A stretch of DNA of 37,855 bases, taken from NCBI GenBank assembly GCA_002390675.1, contig DGPZ01000039.1, positions 1 to 37,855 on the forward strand, written 5' to 3'. Source of the DNA: Deltaproteobacteria bacterium UBA4427 (GTDB lineage: Bacteria; Myxococcota_A; UBA9160; UBA4427). The translations under genes and the position numbers were made by a program. This document shows positions 1 to 8,055 of the stretch, in pieces. The first letter of the stretch is position 1. Each line of letters opens with the position of its first letter. The notes beneath the pieces were generated by a model. It was not told where the DNA came from and searched no databases. It saw only the letters and a program-made list of their open reading frames with translations.

Positions 1-1
1 G

Positions 2-46
2 CTCGATGAATCTTCGGAGGACGCACCTGCCGCGAGCGGTGCCTAG
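2..46 (+). CDS. Possible C-terminal tail of a gene truncated by the window edge
   Basis: An open frame enters from the left edge and stops at the TAG at 44-46. Its last residues are LDESSEDAPAASGA, an acidic, Ala/Ser-rich composition common at bacterial C-termini. The stop lies 14 bases before the ATG of the alpha/beta hydrolase, as expected for a cotranscribed neighbour. There is too little sequence to name a family, and an unrelated open stretch of 14 codons is quite possible. Confidence 0.3.
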   Translation, partial: LDESSEDAPAASGA

Positions 47-60
47 ATAGGAGCGCGTTT

Positions 61-876
61 ATGCCTTTTGCTTCACTCCGAGGACTCGATTTCTATTATG
101 AACAAGCCGGTTCAGGACCTCGCTTGCTCTTTGTTAATGGAACGGGTGGTGATCTGCGCCAACAGCCGAGATTTATAGATGGTCCTCTCGCGCAGGCTTT
201 CGACATTGTGGCCCACGATCAAAGAGGGCTCGGGCAGAGCGCAAAGCCGGATATTCCGTATACGATGGCGGACTATGCAGACGACGCGGCGGCACTTCTT
301 GATCATGTGGGCTGGGAGCGGGCTCACGTGTTAGGCGTTTCGTTTGGGGGCATGGTCGCTCAGGAGTTCGCTTTGCGGCATCCCGAGCGAGTTGACAGGC
401 TCGTACTTGCTTGCACGTCGAGCGGAGGAAAAGGGAATGCATCCTACCCTTTGCATGAACTCGCTCAGCCCGGGACTGAGGATTACCTGACCAAAATAGT
501 TGCCATCGGAGATACTCGGTGGGAAGAAAGAAAAGGCGGCGCCGGAGACTCGTTCTTCGGGAAGATCATCGAGTTTATGAAGGATCGACAAGGCATCCCT
601 GGTGATGATGAAGATCCCGAGATTAAGGCTCGTGGTGGGCGGCTCCAGCTCGAAGCGCGGATCGGCCACGATACATGGGACCGTCTGGCGCAGATCGAAG
701 CGCGTACGCTCCTTTTAGGTGGGCGGTACGATGGAATCGCGCCGCCGGTCAATATGGAAAATCTCGAATCGCGAATTCCGAATGCGACGCTCGAGTTCTT
801 CGAAGGGGGGCACGGATTCTTGCTTGAAGACCGAAAGGCCTATTCGCGAATCATTGAGTTTCTAGGTGCCGGCTAA
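61..876 (+). CDS. Alpha/beta hydrolase
   Basis: This 271-residue protein has the alpha/beta hydrolase fold and most likely acts in the cytoplasm on an ester, lactone or related small substrate. The nucleophile elbow GVSFGG puts the catalytic Ser at residue 94. Asp224 (in GGRYDG) and His251 (in GGHGF) complete the triad, and the oxyanion-side motif is FVNGTGG near residue 27. No signal peptide is visible, and the length is normal for the family. A GGAG stands about ten bases before the ATG. The gene converges on the YaeQ-family gene with 13 bases between stops. Sequence alone cannot give the substrate; members include 3-oxoadipate enol-lactonase-like proteins, esterases and haloperoxidase-like proteins. 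Confidence 0.9.
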   Translation: MPFASLRGLDFYYEQAGSGPRLLFVNGTGGDLRQQPRFIDGPLAQAFDIVAHDQRGLGQSAKPDIPYTMADYADDAAALLDHVGWERAHVLGVSFGGMVAQEFALRHPERVDRLVLACTSSGGKGNASYPLHELAQPGTEDYLTKIVAIGDTRWEERKGGAGDSFFGKIIEFMKDRQGIPGDDEDPEIKARGGRLQLEARIGHDTWDRLAQIEARTLLLGGRYDGIAPPVNMENLESRIPNATLEFFEGGHGFLLEDRKAYSRIIEFLGAG

Positions 877-889
877 GCGGACTCCTCGC

Positions 890-1438
890 TCAAGCCAGGG
901 GGTCGCCGAGCCAGACCTCGAAGGAAGTCTCAAAACTATCTTCCCCGGATGTGAGAAAGACGAGGCCGTCGCTCAGGGTGACAGACCAGTGCAGCTGTCG
1001 ATCAGTGACTCCGGCAAGCGCCGCGAGGAAATCCTCGTCGACTCGAGCAACGGATAGGTTTGACGGTGCATCGAGTGTCTCTATTTGCGCCGTGCGCCAT
1101 CGGTCGAGGCCTTCGCCAAACGCGAAGAGCGTCGCGCGTCCGGAGTGACGGGCGGCTTTGATCAGGCGCTTGCCATCGGGTTGTCCGACCTCAATCCAAT
1201 GGGCGGCTCGCCCATCGCCTTCACGAAGCCATAAGGCCGGCTCGTCCGTTGCGGAGACCCCACGCCCGAACTCAAGGCCCGGTTCGTAGAGCAACGCATA
1301 CGCGAGGACGCGGACAAGCGTGCGTTCATGGGTCTCGGAGGGATGGCGAGCGACCGTAATCGTACGCTCCTCATAGACGTTTCGATCGACGAGGGAGAGA
1401 CTGAGTTGGGCTTTGTAGATGGTTGCACCGCGAGCCAT
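890..1438 (-). CDS. yaeQ: YaeQ family protein
   Basis: The protein of 182 residues closely follows the YaeQ pattern. It opens with MARGATIYKAQLSLSLVDRN, then has ARHPSETHERTLVR, an FGRGVSATDEPALW segment and a C-terminal TSFEVWLGDP end. These match my memory of E. coli YaeQ (ATIYKA, ARHPSETQERM, DDEPEAW, NLTAW) at the same spacing and length. The family has a PD-(D/E)XK nuclease-like fold, but its biological role is not settled; a link to transcription elongation (RfaH suppression) was proposed and disputed. A GAGG lies nine bases before the ATG. The gene is divergent from the M20 peptidase gene and probably stands alone. Confidence 0.9.
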   Translation of the reverse strand: MARGATIYKAQLSLSLVDRNVYEERTITVARHPSETHERTLVRVLAYALLYEPGLEFGRGVSATDEPALWLREGDGRAAHWIEVGQPDGKRLIKAARHSGRATLFAFGEGLDRWRTAQIETLDAPSNLSVARVDEDFLAALAGVTDRQLHWSVTLSDGLVFLTSGEDSFETSFEVWLGDPLA

Positions 1439-1567
1439 GGCGCGAGCCTCGCTCAGGGGGGCGAGTCAGGTCAAGCGATTAACGGTCGGTCGAGCCCTTC
1501 GAGGCCCGTAGGAAGCGCCCGCCGGGCTTGATAGGCTTCCGCCATCCAATCACCGAGGGGATCGACA

Positions 1568-3061
1568 ATGGCGCAGACCGAAATGGGAATGAGCGGGCAC
1601 ACGAAAGATTTAAAGGCTGAGCCCATCGCGAGCAGACGTCGAGGTCGGTGGGTCGGCGCTGTGCTGGCGGTGGTGTTCGCGTCCACGCCTTTTGCTCCCG
1701 CCGTCGCAGACGCCGAGACGACTTCGCTGGAGATCGCCGAGCGTCTCGCGGGAGCGATTCGTTTTGAGACCGTGAGCTACGAAGATAGAGCGGATTTTCG
1801 TGGGGAACCCTTTGACGCTCTCGAAGGCTATTTGCGCGCGACCTATCCACGGGTCTTTCGCGAGTTGCGTCTCGAGAAGGTGAACGGGTACACGCTGCTA
1901 TTTGAATGGAAGGGGAGCGACGAGACTCTCGCGCCGGGCCTCTTCATGTCTCATACCGATGTCGTGCCAGTCTCCGAGGCTGCGGCGGAAGCTTGGACAG
2001 AGCATCCCTACGGCGGAGCGATCAAGGACGGATACGTCTGGGGCCGAGGGACGCTCGACGTAAAGACGGGTGTGATCCTTTGGCTTGAAGCAGTTGAAGC
2101 GCTGCTCGAAGAAGGCGTTCAGCCGACTCGCACGATCTATCTATCCTTTGGTCATGACGAAGAGATTGGCGGGAGCGAAGGGGCCAAGGCGGTGGCCGCA
2201 CTCTTCGCGGAACGCGGCATTCATCTCGGCTTTCTTTTCGACGAAGGCGGCATGATCTTCAAAGATTTCCCGCTCGTGCCCGGCAAGATCGTGGCCACCG
2301 TGGTGACTGCAGAGAAGGCGCACTTCACGGTTGTTCTTAAGGCCCGCGGCGTGAGCGGTCATTCTTCGATGCCGCCCAAGCACACGGCCATCGGGAAGCT
2401 CTCTCGCGCGATCACGCGAGTCGAGAATAATCCAATGCCTGCGCGAATCTCGCTTCCTGTCCGCGAGATGATGGAAGCGGCCGCACCCTATCTGCCCTTC
2501 GCACAGCGCTTCGCCATGACTAATCTTTGGCTGATGGGAGGCACCGTAAAGCGGAGCTTCCTAAAGAACGATCTGAACGCCGCGTTAGTTCGCACGACCT
2601 TTGCTGCAACGCTGATTGAAGGCGGCGTCAAAGAGAACGTGATTCCGGAACTTGCGAAGGCGACGATTAATGTGCGCATTCTGCCGGGAGATACGCCGAA
2701 GGAGGTTCTTGGGCATCTTTCGAAGGTGATCGACGATCCGGAAATCGAAATCATTGGCGACAACTGGGGCGAGGCGGCTCCTCCGGCTTCCGCGGATGGC
2801 GACGCCTATCAGCTTGCGAAGGCGGCAGTTCTCGACGAGATCCCCGAAGCGGTGGTGATTCCTAGCCTAGTTCCTGGAGCGACGGACACGCGGCATTTCG
2901 TGGGTATCGCCGATGAGATCCTGCGCTTTGTTCCGATGCATGTTGGAATGGAGCAAGTCGGTGGAGCGCATGGGCGCGATGAACGGATTGCTGTGGAGCC
3001 ACTGGCTCGGTCGCGAGCGATTGCGATTGGGATGGTACGTCGGGCGGTCTCGGGGGATTAG
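1568..3061 (+). CDS. Exported M20-family zinc metallopeptidase (carboxypeptidase S / PM20D1-like)
   Basis: At 497 residues this is a long M20 di-zinc peptidase/amidohydrolase. After a basic start, a hydrophobic stretch (residues 28-48, ending AVADAE) looks like a signal peptide or membrane anchor, so it probably works in the periplasm. The first metal motif is SHTDVVP (His129, Asp131). The bridging Asp164 is in GRGTLDVKTG, and HDEEIGG (Glu198-Glu199) supplies the general base and a metal ligand. The lid/dimerisation domain contains GVSGHSSMPPK, and DTRHF near residue 440 supplies another ligand region. Length and order resemble the Cps1/PM20D1 branch, which hydrolyses dipeptides or N-acyl amino acids; the actual substrate is unknown. 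GAGGGG is correctly placed before the ATG. Confidence 0.92.
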   Translation: MAQTEMGMSGHTKDLKAEPIASRRRGRWVGAVLAVVFASTPFAPAVADAETTSLEIAERLAGAIRFETVSYEDRADFRGEPFDALEGYLRATYPRVFRELRLEKVNGYTLLFEWKGSDETLAPGLFMSHTDVVPVSEAAAEAWTEHPYGGAIKDGYVWGRGTLDVKTGVILWLEAVEALLEEGVQPTRTIYLSFGHDEEIGGSEGAKAVAALFAERGIHLGFLFDEGGMIFKDFPLVPGKIVATVVTAEKAHFTVVLKARGVSGHSSMPPKHTAIGKLSRAITRVENNPMPARISLPVREMMEAAAPYLPFAQRFAMTNLWLMGGTVKRSFLKNDLNAALVRTTFAATLIEGGVKENVIPELAKATINVRILPGDTPKEVLGHLSKVIDDPEIEIIGDNWGEAAPPASADGDAYQLAKAAVLDEIPEAVVIPSLVPGATDTRHFVGIADEILRFVPMHVGMEQVGGAHGRDERIAVEPLARSRAIAIGMVRRAVSGD

Positions 3062-3107
3062 GCTGGACGGTCGCTAGGCGTCGATTCTGAACGAGCGGGA
3101 TACTCGG

Positions 3108-3128
3108 AAAAAGCGACTCCAGTCGCTT
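3108..3128 (-). terminator. Rho-independent terminator for the minus-strand dehydrogenase gene
   Basis: The arms AAGCGACT (3111-3118) and AGTCGCTT (3121-3128) are perfect complements around CC. Read on the minus strand, the stem runs directly into five T residues (complement of the A run at 3108-3112). It lies 18 bases past the stop of the iron-type dehydrogenase gene. In the plus direction the T run is shorter, so it may also weakly end the peptidase transcript. Confidence 0.75.
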
Positions 3129-3145
3129 CTAAGCCTAGAGCGCGT

Positions 3146-4354
3146 TTAACGTGAAAGGTCGCCCGCGATCGTCTTGCGCAGCACTCCTTCGATCTCCGCT
3201 TCCGAGCAGGGCTTCGGATTCGTTCCGAGTGATGGATCCTGTGAAGCCATGCGGACAAGGGATGGGATTTGTTCTTCTGAGACGACACCTTCGAGGGTTG
3301 CCGGGAGTCCTAGTCGCGCGCAGAGGTCTACGGTCCATTCGAGAACCGAGTCGAACGCCGATCGTGAGGTCGATCCCGAGGCTCTCAGCCCAATTGCCTC
3401 CGCTACCCGTGGCATACGGTCTTCGATGACCGGGCGGTTGTGCACCATCACGTAGGGTTGAAAGATGGCATTCGCGGTTCCGTGATGAAGCCCAGTGACT
3501 CCGCCTAGGGGATGAGAGAGAGCGTGAATTAGGCCCAAGCCCTTTTGGAACGCGGTGGCTCCCATGGAGGCGGCCATTAAGAGGTGAGTCCTTGCATCGA
3601 TTCTTGAACCGTCATCGAAAGCGGCTAGGAGGTTCTCCGCAATCAGACGAAGTCCTTCGAGGGCGATCCCGTCAGCCATAGGGTGGTAGCCGGGCGCGCA
3701 GTAGGCCTCGAAGCAATGCGCCAGGGCGTCCATTCCGGTGGCTGCGGTGAGGTGGGGCGGCAAGCCGATGGTAAGTTCGGGGTCGGCGATGACGACATCG
3801 GGCTGCATCTGGGGGTGGAAAATGATCTTCTTGTTGTGATCTCTTGGATCGACGATGACCGCGGCGCGTCCGACTTCCGATCCCGTGCCTGCGGTTGTGG
3901 GAATTGCGATCGTCGTCAGGATCTTGCCGCCGTCTGCCGCTTGCCAATTGTCGCCCAGATCTTCGTACTCGAGGATTTCGCCGGGGTTGTCAGCAAGCAG
4001 CGCAATGCATTTCCCCGCGTCCATGGCTGAGCCTCCGCCGAGGGCGACGAGGCCGTCGGCGCGATGGCCCCGTGCCGCGAGTAGTCCTGCCGAAACATGC
4101 TCGGAGGACGGATTCGCATCGATCTCAGAAAAAACCTCGACCGCGAGCCCCGCATGATTCAGCGCATCCCTGATGCCAGCGAACCACGGCAAAGCGAGAA
4201 TGCCGGGGTCGGTGACGACGATGGGGCGTTCGATACCGCGTGCTTCGCAAACCGCCGCGAGTTCAGCGACTCGGCCCGCACCAATCCGGTAGTCATTCGG
4301 ATAGTTGAATTGGCCCGAGGGCGAAGGCTGGGCATTAGGCGAATCCGCGCTCAT
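3146..4354 (-). CDS. Iron-containing (group III) alcohol dehydrogenase
   Basis: With the start at the ATG at 4354 the protein has 402 residues, beginning MSADSPNAQPSPSG. A longer open frame upstream runs into the preceding gene and has no family similarity. The NAD(P)-binding motif is GGGSAMD (residues 107-112), followed by TIAIPTTAGTGSE. The Fe2+ ligands expected in this family are visible: Asp209 and His213 in TGMDALAHCFEAY, His277 and His281 in GLIHALSHPLGG, and the HHGTANA His pair near 290. It probably interconverts an alcohol and an aldehyde in the cytoplasm. Only 16 bases separate it from the gamma-glutamyl ligase stop, so the two are cotranscribed. It may oxidise the hydroxyl of a gamma-glutamylated amino alcohol, or reduce the corresponding aldehyde. 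Confidence 0.92.
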   Translation of the reverse strand: MSADSPNAQPSPSGQFNYPNDYRIGAGRVAELAAVCEARGIERPIVVTDPGILALPWFAGIRDALNHAGLAVEVFSEIDANPSSEHVSAGLLAARGHRADGLVALGGGSAMDAGKCIALLADNPGEILEYEDLGDNWQAADGGKILTTIAIPTTAGTGSEVGRAAVIVDPRDHNKKIIFHPQMQPDVVIADPELTIGLPPHLTAATGMDALAHCFEAYCAPGYHPMADGIALEGLRLIAENLLAAFDDGSRIDARTHLLMAASMGATAFQKGLGLIHALSHPLGGVTGLHHGTANAIFQPYVMVHNRPVIEDRMPRVAEAIGLRASGSTSRSAFDSVLEWTVDLCARLGLPATLEGVVSEEQIPSLVRMASQDPSLGTNPKPCSEAEIEGVLRKTIAGDLSR

Positions 4355-4370
4355 AAATTTTCCCGATCGC

Positions 4371-5771
4371 TCAGATGATTTCGAAATAGCGGGCGAGGTC
4401 CCAATCCGAGACGGTCTTCCTGAACTCGCGATCTTCCCATTCTCTCGTTGCTGCGAAGTGCTCGACGAATGCGTCGCCGAAAGTCTCACGCGCGAGAGCC
4501 GAGCCGCGCAAGGCAGTCGCCGCCTCAATTAAAGAACTAGGCAGTGACATCGACTGGGCCCGTGGGTCTTCGTAGGCATTCCCCTCGATTGGATCATCGA
4601 GCTCAAGCTTTTCTTCGATTCCACGTAGCCCCGACGCCAAGGCGGCTGCTTGGGCGAGGTAGGGATTAGCGTCCGCGGGAGCGATTCGATATTCGCAGCG
4701 TTGGCCGCCGGCGCCTCCGGGGATCGCGCGAATGGCGGTCGTTCGGTTTTCGATGCCCCAGCTTGAAGTCGTGGGAGCCCACATTCCTGGGACGAGGCGG
4801 CGGTAGCTGTTGATCGTTGAGCAGACCATGGAGAGGAGTTCGGGCAGGTACTTCACCTGGCCAGCAATAAAGTGTCGCATCGTTTGGCTGATGCCGTCCG
4901 GATCTTTCTCATCAAAGAATGCGTTACGGCCTGCTTCGAGATCGGCGAGGGATATATGCAGGTGGCCGCTTTGCCCGGGGTAGTCGTTACTCCATTTGGC
5001 CATGAACGTCGCCATCAAGTCGCCTTGCTGTGCGAAGACCTTGGTGAATGTCTTGAAGATCGCTGCGCGGTCTGCGGCGTCGAGCCCCCGCGCATAACGA
5101 ATCGCAGCTTCGACGACCCCCGGCCCCGTTTCCGTATGAAGGCTTTCTATTGAGCAGTTAAATGCCTCCATGGCTTCGAGGAGGTCGTGGTAAAAATCCG
5201 CATGGACCGAGTTTCGCAACACGGAGTAGCCGAACATACCCGGGGTCACGGTCTGAAGATCCCGGTAGCCCTTTTCGCGAATGCTATGCGGCGTTTCGTC
5301 GAAGAGAAAAAACTCGTATTCGAAGGCCGCGTCGACCCCGAAGCCCATGGACTCCGCCTTTTCGATCGTGCGCGCAAGAACCGTACGAGGGCAGACGTCC
5401 GCATGCTTGCCGATGAAGCTGCCGATCAAAAGGAGCGTGTCTTCTTCAAAGGGGATGCTTCGGAGTGACGCTAGGTCGAGACGCACGTCGGCATCTCGGT
5501 ATCCGGTATGCCAGCCCGAGATTTCAACGCGCTCGTAGAGTTCGTCGTGAAGATCCCAGCCGAGCACGACATCACAAAAGCCGAGCCCGTTGTCGACGGC
5601 GCTGGAGAGCTTTTTGCGATCGACATACTTCCCGCGCAGAACGCCATCGATATCGAAGACGCCGATCTTGAAGAAGCGGATCCCTTCGGCTTCGATCCAT
5701 GCGTCGAGCTCGGCTGACGAACTGACCCCAGCCGGGCCGCGGCGCGAGTTTCCGGAATTTCTTTTGGTCAC
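4371..5771 (-). CDS. Glutamine synthetase-family gamma-glutamyl ligase (PuuA-like)
   Basis: The protein has 466 residues and the complete GS catalytic domain after the beta-grasp region FDIDGVLRGKYVD (39-51). Metal-binding glutamates are in EYEFFLF (Glu151, Glu153) and TETGPGVVEAA (Glu214, Glu221). HLH (270-272), Arg325 in NSYRRLVPG, NRTTAIR (342-348) and CEYRIAPADANPYL (Glu360, Arg362) complete the active site. The C-terminus, ending SDWDLARYFEII, and the lack of a recognisable adenylylation Tyr segment favour the PuuA/gamma-glutamyl-amine branch over the housekeeping enzyme. Members ligate glutamate to putrescine, ethanolamine or other amines using ATP. The start is GTG with GGAGGA seven bases upstream. 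The flanking aldehyde and alcohol dehydrogenases suggest amine catabolism rather than ammonia assimilation. The amine is not predictable. Confidence 0.88.
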   Translation of the reverse strand: MTKRNSGNSRRGPAGVSSSAELDAWIEAEGIRFFKIGVFDIDGVLRGKYVDRKKLSSAVDNGLGFCDVVLGWDLHDELYERVEISGWHTGYRDADVRLDLASLRSIPFEEDTLLLIGSFIGKHADVCPRTVLARTIEKAESMGFGVDAAFEYEFFLFDETPHSIREKGYRDLQTVTPGMFGYSVLRNSVHADFYHDLLEAMEAFNCSIESLHTETGPGVVEAAIRYARGLDAADRAAIFKTFTKVFAQQGDLMATFMAKWSNDYPGQSGHLHISLADLEAGRNAFFDEKDPDGISQTMRHFIAGQVKYLPELLSMVCSTINSYRRLVPGMWAPTTSSWGIENRTTAIRAIPGGAGGQRCEYRIAPADANPYLAQAAALASGLRGIEEKLELDDPIEGNAYEDPRAQSMSLPSSLIEAATALRGSALARETFGDAFVEHFAATREWEDREFRKTVSDWDLARYFEII

Positions 5772-5872
5772 GATGGGTCCTCCGCTTTCGCTTCTATTAG
5801 GAGTGCTGGCGGGGAGATGCTAGCCGTGATCCGGCGAGATCCCGCGGCCTAAACATGGCCCTATGTAACCAA

Positions 5873-7264
5873 TTAGGCCGACTGCTCGCGCAGGTGATAG
5901 CTCTTGGGACGCGTGACCGAGCCGAAGCCCAGGCTCGAAAGCGAGCAGCCGAAGCCGGAATCTTTTACGCCGGTCCAGGCGAGGGCGGGATCGAGGTAGT
6001 CGCATCGGTTCGCGAAAACGGTCCCGGCCTCGACGTCCTCAGCAATTCGGCTCGCGCGATCAAAATCCCCGCTCCAAATGGAAGCCGTCAGTCCGAACTC
6101 GGAGTCGTTCATCAGCGAGATGCCCTCGCTCTCATTCGAGATGCGCATGATTCCGATGGCCGGGCCAAAGGTTTCCTCGTGCATCAGCGCCATGGAATGG
6201 TCGACGTTTGTGAGCACTTGCGGTGCGAGATAACAATCGGATCGATCCGGGACATCGAAATCCGCGTCGCCTACGAGCTGCTTCGCACCTCCGGCGCAGG
6301 CCGCCGCCACTTGGTTTCGCACGAAGGCTGCGCTTTTCGCGTCGACAAGCGGCCCGAGGGTCGTTCCCTCTGCGAGCGGATCGCCAATGACGTATTGCTT
6401 CGTGAGCGCAACATACGCGTCAACGAAATCATCGAAAACTTTGCTCGCGACGTAGATTCGCTCGATTCCACAGCAGCTCTGTCCCGCGTTGTAGAACGCA
6501 CCGTCGACGAGGTTCTCCGCAGCGAAGGCGACGTCTGCGTCTTCGAGAACAAGCGCCGGATCTTTGCCGCCCAGCTCCATGCCGGCGTGAATAAAGTTTT
6601 CTTGGGCGAGGGCGCGGTAGATCTCGTGGCCGCCGCGTACGGAGCCAGTAAACGAGACATAGCCGAGCGCGCGCGAGCCGATCAGCTGCGCCGTTGTGGC
6701 GTGACTCATGGGCATCGCTTGGACGAGGCCTTCCGGTGCGCCTGCCGCCAGAAAGGCACGTTCGAATTGATCCGCGACGAGGGCCGTTTGTGAGGCGTGC
6801 TTGACAAGCACGCTATTGCCGGCGAGGACGGCGGGCACGATGACGTTGACCGCTATCGCTAGGGGGTAATTCCAGGCTGCTATGTCGAGGACTACGCCGA
6901 CGGGTTCATGTCTGATGAAGCGTCGGAAGCCTGCTTTCTTGGGAAGAATTTCGTCGGCCAGGGATGCTTCGGCGATGTCGCATAGATATTCGACCCGCTC
7001 GACCATGGTGCCTTTAAACTCACCCTGCGCTTGGCCTAAAGGCTTGCCCATCATGCGGGTAATCTCTTCAGCGTTCTCCGCGCCGCGACTCTCATAGGCG
7101 GCGAGCATGGCGCGGCAAAGGGCAATACGATCTGCGATGGGGACATCTCGCCAAGCTCTTTGCGTTGCGGCGGCGAGGCTAAGGCGCCGACCGACTTCTT
7201 CGTCGTCGAGCAAGTCGAAATGATAGGCGGGGCGTCCGTCGATGGGGCTGATGATCTCGGGCAT
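5873..7264 (-). CDS. Aldehyde dehydrogenase (NAD(P)+)
   Basis: From the ATG at 7264 (AGAGGA five bases upstream) the protein has 463 residues; a TTG at 7306 would add 14 unsupported residues. Catalytic residues of the ALDH superfamily are present: Asn132 in AAWNYP, Glu230 in GMELGGKDP and Cys264 in NAGQSCCG. The cofactor region has VLVKHASQT, where family members usually have KPSE/KHAS, and FTGSVRGG (205-212). The length is typical. The protein is probably cytoplasmic and oxidises an aldehyde to an acid. It lies 101 bases upstream of the gamma-glutamyl ligase on the same strand, so it could oxidise a gamma-glutamylamino-aldehyde as PuuC does in putrescine breakdown. A tandem Cys-Cys at the nucleophile position is a minor variation. 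Confidence 0.92.
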   Translation of the reverse strand: MPEIISPIDGRPAYHFDLLDDEEVGRRLSLAAATQRAWRDVPIADRIALCRAMLAAYESRGAENAEEITRMMGKPLGQAQGEFKGTMVERVEYLCDIAEASLADEILPKKAGFRRFIRHEPVGVVLDIAAWNYPLAIAVNVIVPAVLAGNSVLVKHASQTALVADQFERAFLAAGAPEGLVQAMPMSHATTAQLIGSRALGYVSFTGSVRGGHEIYRALAQENFIHAGMELGGKDPALVLEDADVAFAAENLVDGAFYNAGQSCCGIERIYVASKVFDDFVDAYVALTKQYVIGDPLAEGTTLGPLVDAKSAAFVRNQVAAACAGGAKQLVGDADFDVPDRSDCYLAPQVLTNVDHSMALMHEETFGPAIGIMRISNESEGISLMNDSEFGLTASIWSGDFDRASRIAEDVEAGTVFANRCDYLDPALAWTGVKDSGFGCSLSSLGFGSVTRPKSYHLREQSA

Positions 7265-7336
7265 TGGATCCTCTGCACGGGGCAAAAATGTTAGGTCTCT
7301 CGTCAAAACTCGAAACTATCAGTTGATCAATGAAAG

Positions 7337-7846
7337 CTAGAAACCGTTCTTTCGGAGCTCGGGGAGCTTACTGTGATCGACGGGTGCGAGGGTGCGGTAG
7401 TTCTCAGCGAGACAGACGGCAGTATCGAGAACGTTTCGTTCGAAGATACGGCCTAGAAAGAGCCTGTCTAAAAGGCGACCGAAAGGGCCGCCAGGCAGTA
7501 CGTAGGTCATGGCGGTGTGGATTTGGCAGGCGCCTGGCTTCTGTCCCTCGCGGAACTCGTAACGGAAATGCGCTTCCTTGAAGGGCTTCGCAGGACCGTC
7601 GCCCTTATGCAGCCGGATCGTGATGCCCTGGCCTTCGTCCCAAGCAACGACAGTTTCGTTCATGTCGCCGAACTGCTTGTGGCTCACTATGCGGCTCGCT
7701 CCAACGCCTTCCGTTTTCTCGGTCGTAATCACAGTATCGGTCAGGCCGGGGACGTAGTCGCGGGCAAGCGTGAGGTCGCGGAAGCGTTCCCAGGCTTCTT
7801 CGATTGGCATAGGGACAGGTGCTGCAGCTCGGACTGTTGTTGCCAT
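7337..7846 (-). CDS. SRPBCC (START-like) family protein
   Basis: The protein has 169 residues and the layout of SRPBCC/polyketide-cyclase-like proteins. An N-terminal beta strand with VPMPIEEAWERFRD leads into helix 1, DYVPGL follows, a series of beta strands covers the middle, and a long C-terminal helix ends in ENYRTLAPV. These proteins form a deep hydrophobic cavity that binds small ligands; a few are enzymes. The start ATG at 7846 has GAGGTG eight bases upstream. It lies 72 bases upstream of the aldehyde dehydrogenase gene, so it may be the first gene of that operon, and it is divergent from the quinone oxidoreductase. The ligand is unknown. Confidence 0.8.
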   Translation of the reverse strand: MATTVRAAAPVPMPIEEAWERFRDLTLARDYVPGLTDTVITTEKTEGVGASRIVSHKQFGDMNETVVAWDEGQGITIRLHKGDGPAKPFKEAHFRYEFREGQKPGACQIHTAMTYVLPGGPFGRLLDRLFLGRIFERNVLDTAVCLAENYRTLAPVDHSKLPELRKNGF

Positions 7847-8002
7847 TGGGACACCTCGGGTGAGACTTTTCAGGGAGTGTGGGAGAGTTGGACTTCGTAA
7901 GAGGAGGGCATCGATGCGGAGGACAAGCCGATTCTCGCTCGACGCGGATTATCGCGAGTCCTGAAGGGCGCGCCAACAACAGGAGCCGCTAGAATGCGCG
8001 AA

Positions 8003-8028
8003 CCAACATCCGACAGACCAGATGTTGG
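8003..8028. promoter_or_regulatory. Perfect 8-bp inverted repeat in the divergent promoter region
   Basis: CCAACATC (8003-8010) and GATGTTGG (8021-8028) are exact complements separated by ten bases. The repeat lies 27 bases upstream of the quinone oxidoreductase ATG, in the 209-base divergent region shared with the SRPBCC gene. It could be an operator for a dimeric regulator or a hairpin in the 5' leader. No regulator gene is adjacent in this window. Confidence 0.5.
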
Positions 8029-8055
8029 CCCTGAATCGATCGATCGGAGAAAACC

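Noticed and set aside
4371..5771. Housekeeping glutamine synthetase
   Set aside because: The C-terminal features, lack of a clear adenylylation segment and location between two dehydrogenase genes favour a gamma-glutamyl-amine ligase.
5855..6793. Long plus-strand open frame of 312 codons
   Set aside because: It lies antisense to the aldehyde dehydrogenase, whose catalytic motifs are intact; the plus frame shows no family similarity.
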